Shown here: in pieces, positions 5,386-6,538 of the stretch
Position numbering within the stretch: the stretch's first letter is position 1
How the letters are laid out: each line of letters starts with the position of its first letter
Source: JBGZEX01 sp041846495
GTDB taxonomy: Bacteria; Bacteroidota; Bacteroidia; Bacteroidales; Marinifilaceae
Assembly: GCA_041846495.1 (NCBI GenBank)
Contig: JBGZEX010000066.1
Coordinates: 1-6,538, forward strand
Reading direction: 5' to 3'
DNA length: 6,538 nt
Position numbers and translations under genes: made by a program
The notes under the pieces: generated by a model
Seen by the model: the letters and a program-made list of their open reading frames with translations, nothing else
The model's database searches: none
Told to the model about the DNA's origin: nothing

Positions 5386-5904
5386 ATGAAGAAGGAAGAT
5401 AAAAAAGTAATTATAAACAATCTTACGGAGCAGCTGAAATCGTACAAGCATTTTTATATTTCCGATATTTCGGAAATGGATGCCGTCGATACGCAAGCAT
5501 TGCGTAAAGCATGTTTCGAAGCGGGAATTAAACTTGTACAGGTTAAAAATACCCTGCTTAGAGTAGCTCTCGACGGATTGGATACTAATTATACGGAGCT
5601 CTACGGTTCTTTAAAGGGATCGAGTGCGCTTATGCTTTCCGAAACGGGAAATGTTCCTGCTCGTTTGATAAAGGAATTTCGGAAAAAGAACGACAAGCCC
5701 GTGTTGAAAGCGGCATATGTCGAAGAATGTTTTTATGTGGGTGAAAATCACCTTGAAGAACTCGTAAGTATCAAGTCCAAAGAAGAATTACTGGGCGATA
5801 TCGTACTTTTGCTTCAATCTCCTATGCAAAAACTCGTATCTGCATTGGAGTCGGGTAAGAATACCATTGCCGGTGTCGTTAAAACACTTTCGGATAAGGA
5901 ATAA
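5386..5904 (+). CDS. rplJ: 50S ribosomal protein uL10
   Basis: uL10 (P0) anchors the bL12 dimers to the ribosome and forms the base of the stalk. The 172-residue length is typical. The N-terminal RNA-binding domain covers about residues 1-130 and includes FYISDISEMDAVDTQALRKA and the conserved K-N-T-L/R segment (VKNTLLRVAL, 53-62). The C-terminal helix that carries bL12 dimers follows, roughly residues 133-170, with SPMQKLVSALESG. The gap to rplA is only 26 bases, so the long L10 leader of E. coli is absent. A 66-base part of this gene (5538-5603, about codons 51-73) appears again in inverted orientation at the right end of the window. Confidence 0.97.
   Translation: MKKEDKKVIINNLTEQLKSYKHFYISDISEMDAVDTQALRKACFEAGIKLVQVKNTLLRVALDGLDTNYTELYGSLKGSSALMLSETGNVPARLIKEFRKKNDKPVLKAAYVEECFYVGENHLEELVSIKSKEELLGDIVLLLQSPMQKLVSALESGKNTIAGVVKTLSDKE
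5538..5603 (+). repeat. Inverted-repeat arm inside rplJ
   Basis: These 66 bases are the exact reverse complement of 6473-6538. The match stops at 5604 (C here, whereas G would be needed to pair with the T at 6472). On its left side the match is cut by the window end, so the true duplicate could be longer. This copy is in frame in an intact rplJ and is the original. Confidence 0.95.
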
Positions 5905-5948
5905 AGAGTTCAATATTTTAGTAGAATAATTTTAATATTTATATTGAT

Positions 5949-6326
5949 ATGGCAGATTTAAAGAAACTTGCAGAAGAGTTGGTAAACCTGACTGTAAAGG
6001 ACGTAAAAGAGTTAGCTGATATTTTGAAAGAAGAGTATGGTATCGAACCCGCAGCGGCAGCAGCCGTAGTTGCAGCACCTGCAGCAGCTGGAGCAGCAAC
6101 GGAAGCTGCGGAACAAACCGAATTCGATGTGATTATCAAATCCGCCGGAGCATCTAAACTCGCTGTTGTAAAGTTGGTTAAGGAGTTAACGGGTTTGGGA
6201 TTGAAAGAATCTAAGGAAATCGTAGATAAAGCTCCTGCAACATTGAAGGAAAAAGTTTCCAAAGAAGAAGCAAACCAACTGAAGACACAGTTGGAAGAAG
6301 CCGGTGCAGAGATTGAACTTAAATAG
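5949..6326 (+). CDS. rplL: 50S ribosomal protein bL12 (L7/L12)
   Basis: bL12 dimers form the flexible stalk that recruits translation GTPases such as EF-Tu and EF-G. The 125-residue protein shows the three usual parts: an N-terminal dimerisation domain (1-33, LKKLAEELVNLTVKDVKELADI), an Ala-rich hinge (about 34-56, with runs of A and the segment VVAAPAAAGAA), and the C-terminal factor-binding domain (about 58-125) with TEFDVII, KLAVVKLVKELTGLGLKESK and the final EEAGAEIELK. The start at 5949 follows a 44-base AT-rich spacer after rplJ. A terminator-like hairpin follows before rpoB. The opposite-strand open frame at 5939-6262 is produced by the Ala-rich hinge and is not a gene. Confidence 0.98.
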   Translation: MADLKKLAEELVNLTVKDVKELADILKEEYGIEPAAAAAVVAAPAAAGAATEAAEQTEFDVIIKSAGASKLAVVKLVKELTGLGLKESKEIVDKAPATLKEKVSKEEANQLKTQLEEAGAEIELK

Positions 6327-6349
6327 TCATAGCCCTGTTGGGTATAATA

Positions 6350-6387
6350 GGTTTAGAGTCCGTAGCGACTCTAAACCGTTTTGTTGT
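6350..6387 (+). terminator. Terminator-like hairpin between rplL and rpoB (probable attenuator)
   Basis: GGTTTAGAGTC (6350-6360) pairs perfectly with GACTCTAAACC (6367-6377) around the loop CGTAGC, and a T-rich stretch GTTTTGTTGTATTGTTG follows. The T-run is interrupted by G, so read-through is likely. A partial terminator at this place is known in E. coli, where it lowers rpoBC expression relative to the ribosomal proteins. I assume the same role here because no separate rpoB promoter is visible in the gap. Confidence 0.65.
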
Positions 6388-6417
6388 ATTGTTGTTTAGG
6401 TTCCAAAAAAATTATAG

Positions 6418-6538
6418 ATGTCTTCAAATCATTCAAACAAAAGAATTAGTTTTGCATCCATCAAAAACCAATTAGAGCTCCGTATAATTAGTATCCAATC
6501 CGTCGAGAGCTACTCTAAGCAGGGTATTTTTAACCTGT
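6418..6538 (+). CDS. rpoB: RNA polymerase beta subunit, 5' end only, fused to inverted rplJ sequence
   Basis: The ATG at 6418 starts MSSNHSNKRISFAS, then IKNQLE, which matches the N-terminus of Bacteroidales RpoB (a form like MSSN...NFAS-KN-LEYPDF, from memory). The position after rplL is the standard place for rpoB. Genuine rpoB coding can be supported only up to about codon 19-20 (6474-6477). From 6473 the bases equal the reverse complement of rplJ, so the expected YPDF-type continuation is missing. The frame happens to stay open to the last base, but residues after about E20 are translated antisense rplJ and should not be annotated as RpoB. I read this as a chimeric contig end. Confidence 0.8.
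   Translation, partial: MSSNHSNKRISFASIKNQLELRIISIQSVESYSKQGIFNL
6473..6538 (-). repeat. Inverted partial copy of rplJ at the window end
   Basis: These last 66 bases match rplJ 5538-5603 exactly on the opposite strand and replace the expected continuation of rpoB. The rpoB side (...CAATTAGAG) and the reverse rplJ side (...CCGTAGAGCTC) share TAGAG, a short microhomology of the kind seen in template-switch chimeras. The copy is cut by the end of the window. An assembly or amplification artefact is the most likely origin. Confidence 0.9.

Noticed and set aside
6473..6538. A natural inverted duplication or regulatory antisense RNA against rplJ
   Set aside because: It interrupts an essential gene at codon 20, is identical to rplJ at every base, and lies at the very end of the sequence with microhomology at the junction; an artefact explains this better.

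Overview
The window is a conserved housekeeping locus from a member of the Bacteroidota, most likely the order Bacteroidales. The evidence for this is the gene order rpsU-xerC-hpf-tuf-tRNA-Trp-secE-nusG-rplKAJL-rpoB, promoter matches of the Bacteroidetes type (TTTG, then TAnnTTTG 19 bases later), the lack of Shine-Dalgarno sequences directly before the genes, and protein sequences typical of the group. Every gene lies on the + strand and base composition is even, so nothing suggests transferred or mobile DNA.

Layout. Positions 1-270 hold the C-terminal end of a TPR-repeat protein, with a small terminator hairpin across its stop codon. Positions 271-466 are a long AT-rich leader for rpsU (ribosomal protein bS21). 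It contains a hairpin that carries a 14-base complement to the expected 3' end of 16S rRNA. A long terminator follows rpsU, and a promoter for xerC (tyrosine recombinase) is nested in it; hpf (ribosome hibernation factor) follows xerC closely. A near-perfect promoter at 1960-1990 drives tuf (EF-Tu). A 28-base perfect palindrome joins tuf to tRNA-Trp(CCA). Then come secE, nusG, rplK, rplA, rplJ and rplL at short spacing, a terminator-like hairpin, and the start of rpoB.

The genes supply protein synthesis and early gene expression: ribosomal proteins bS21, uL11, uL1, uL10 and bL12 (the last four make up the L1 and L12 stalks), EF-Tu and a tRNA for elongation, HPF for ribosome storage, NusG and RpoB for transcription, and SecE for the secretion channel. 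XerC (chromosome dimer resolution) is the functional outlier.

The most striking feature is at the right end. After about 19-20 codons of rpoB the sequence changes into an exact 66-base inverted copy of an internal part of rplJ and continues so to the last base. This looks like a chimeric contig end with short microhomology at the junction, not biology. I see no previously undescribed system. The best biological lead is the rpsU leader.
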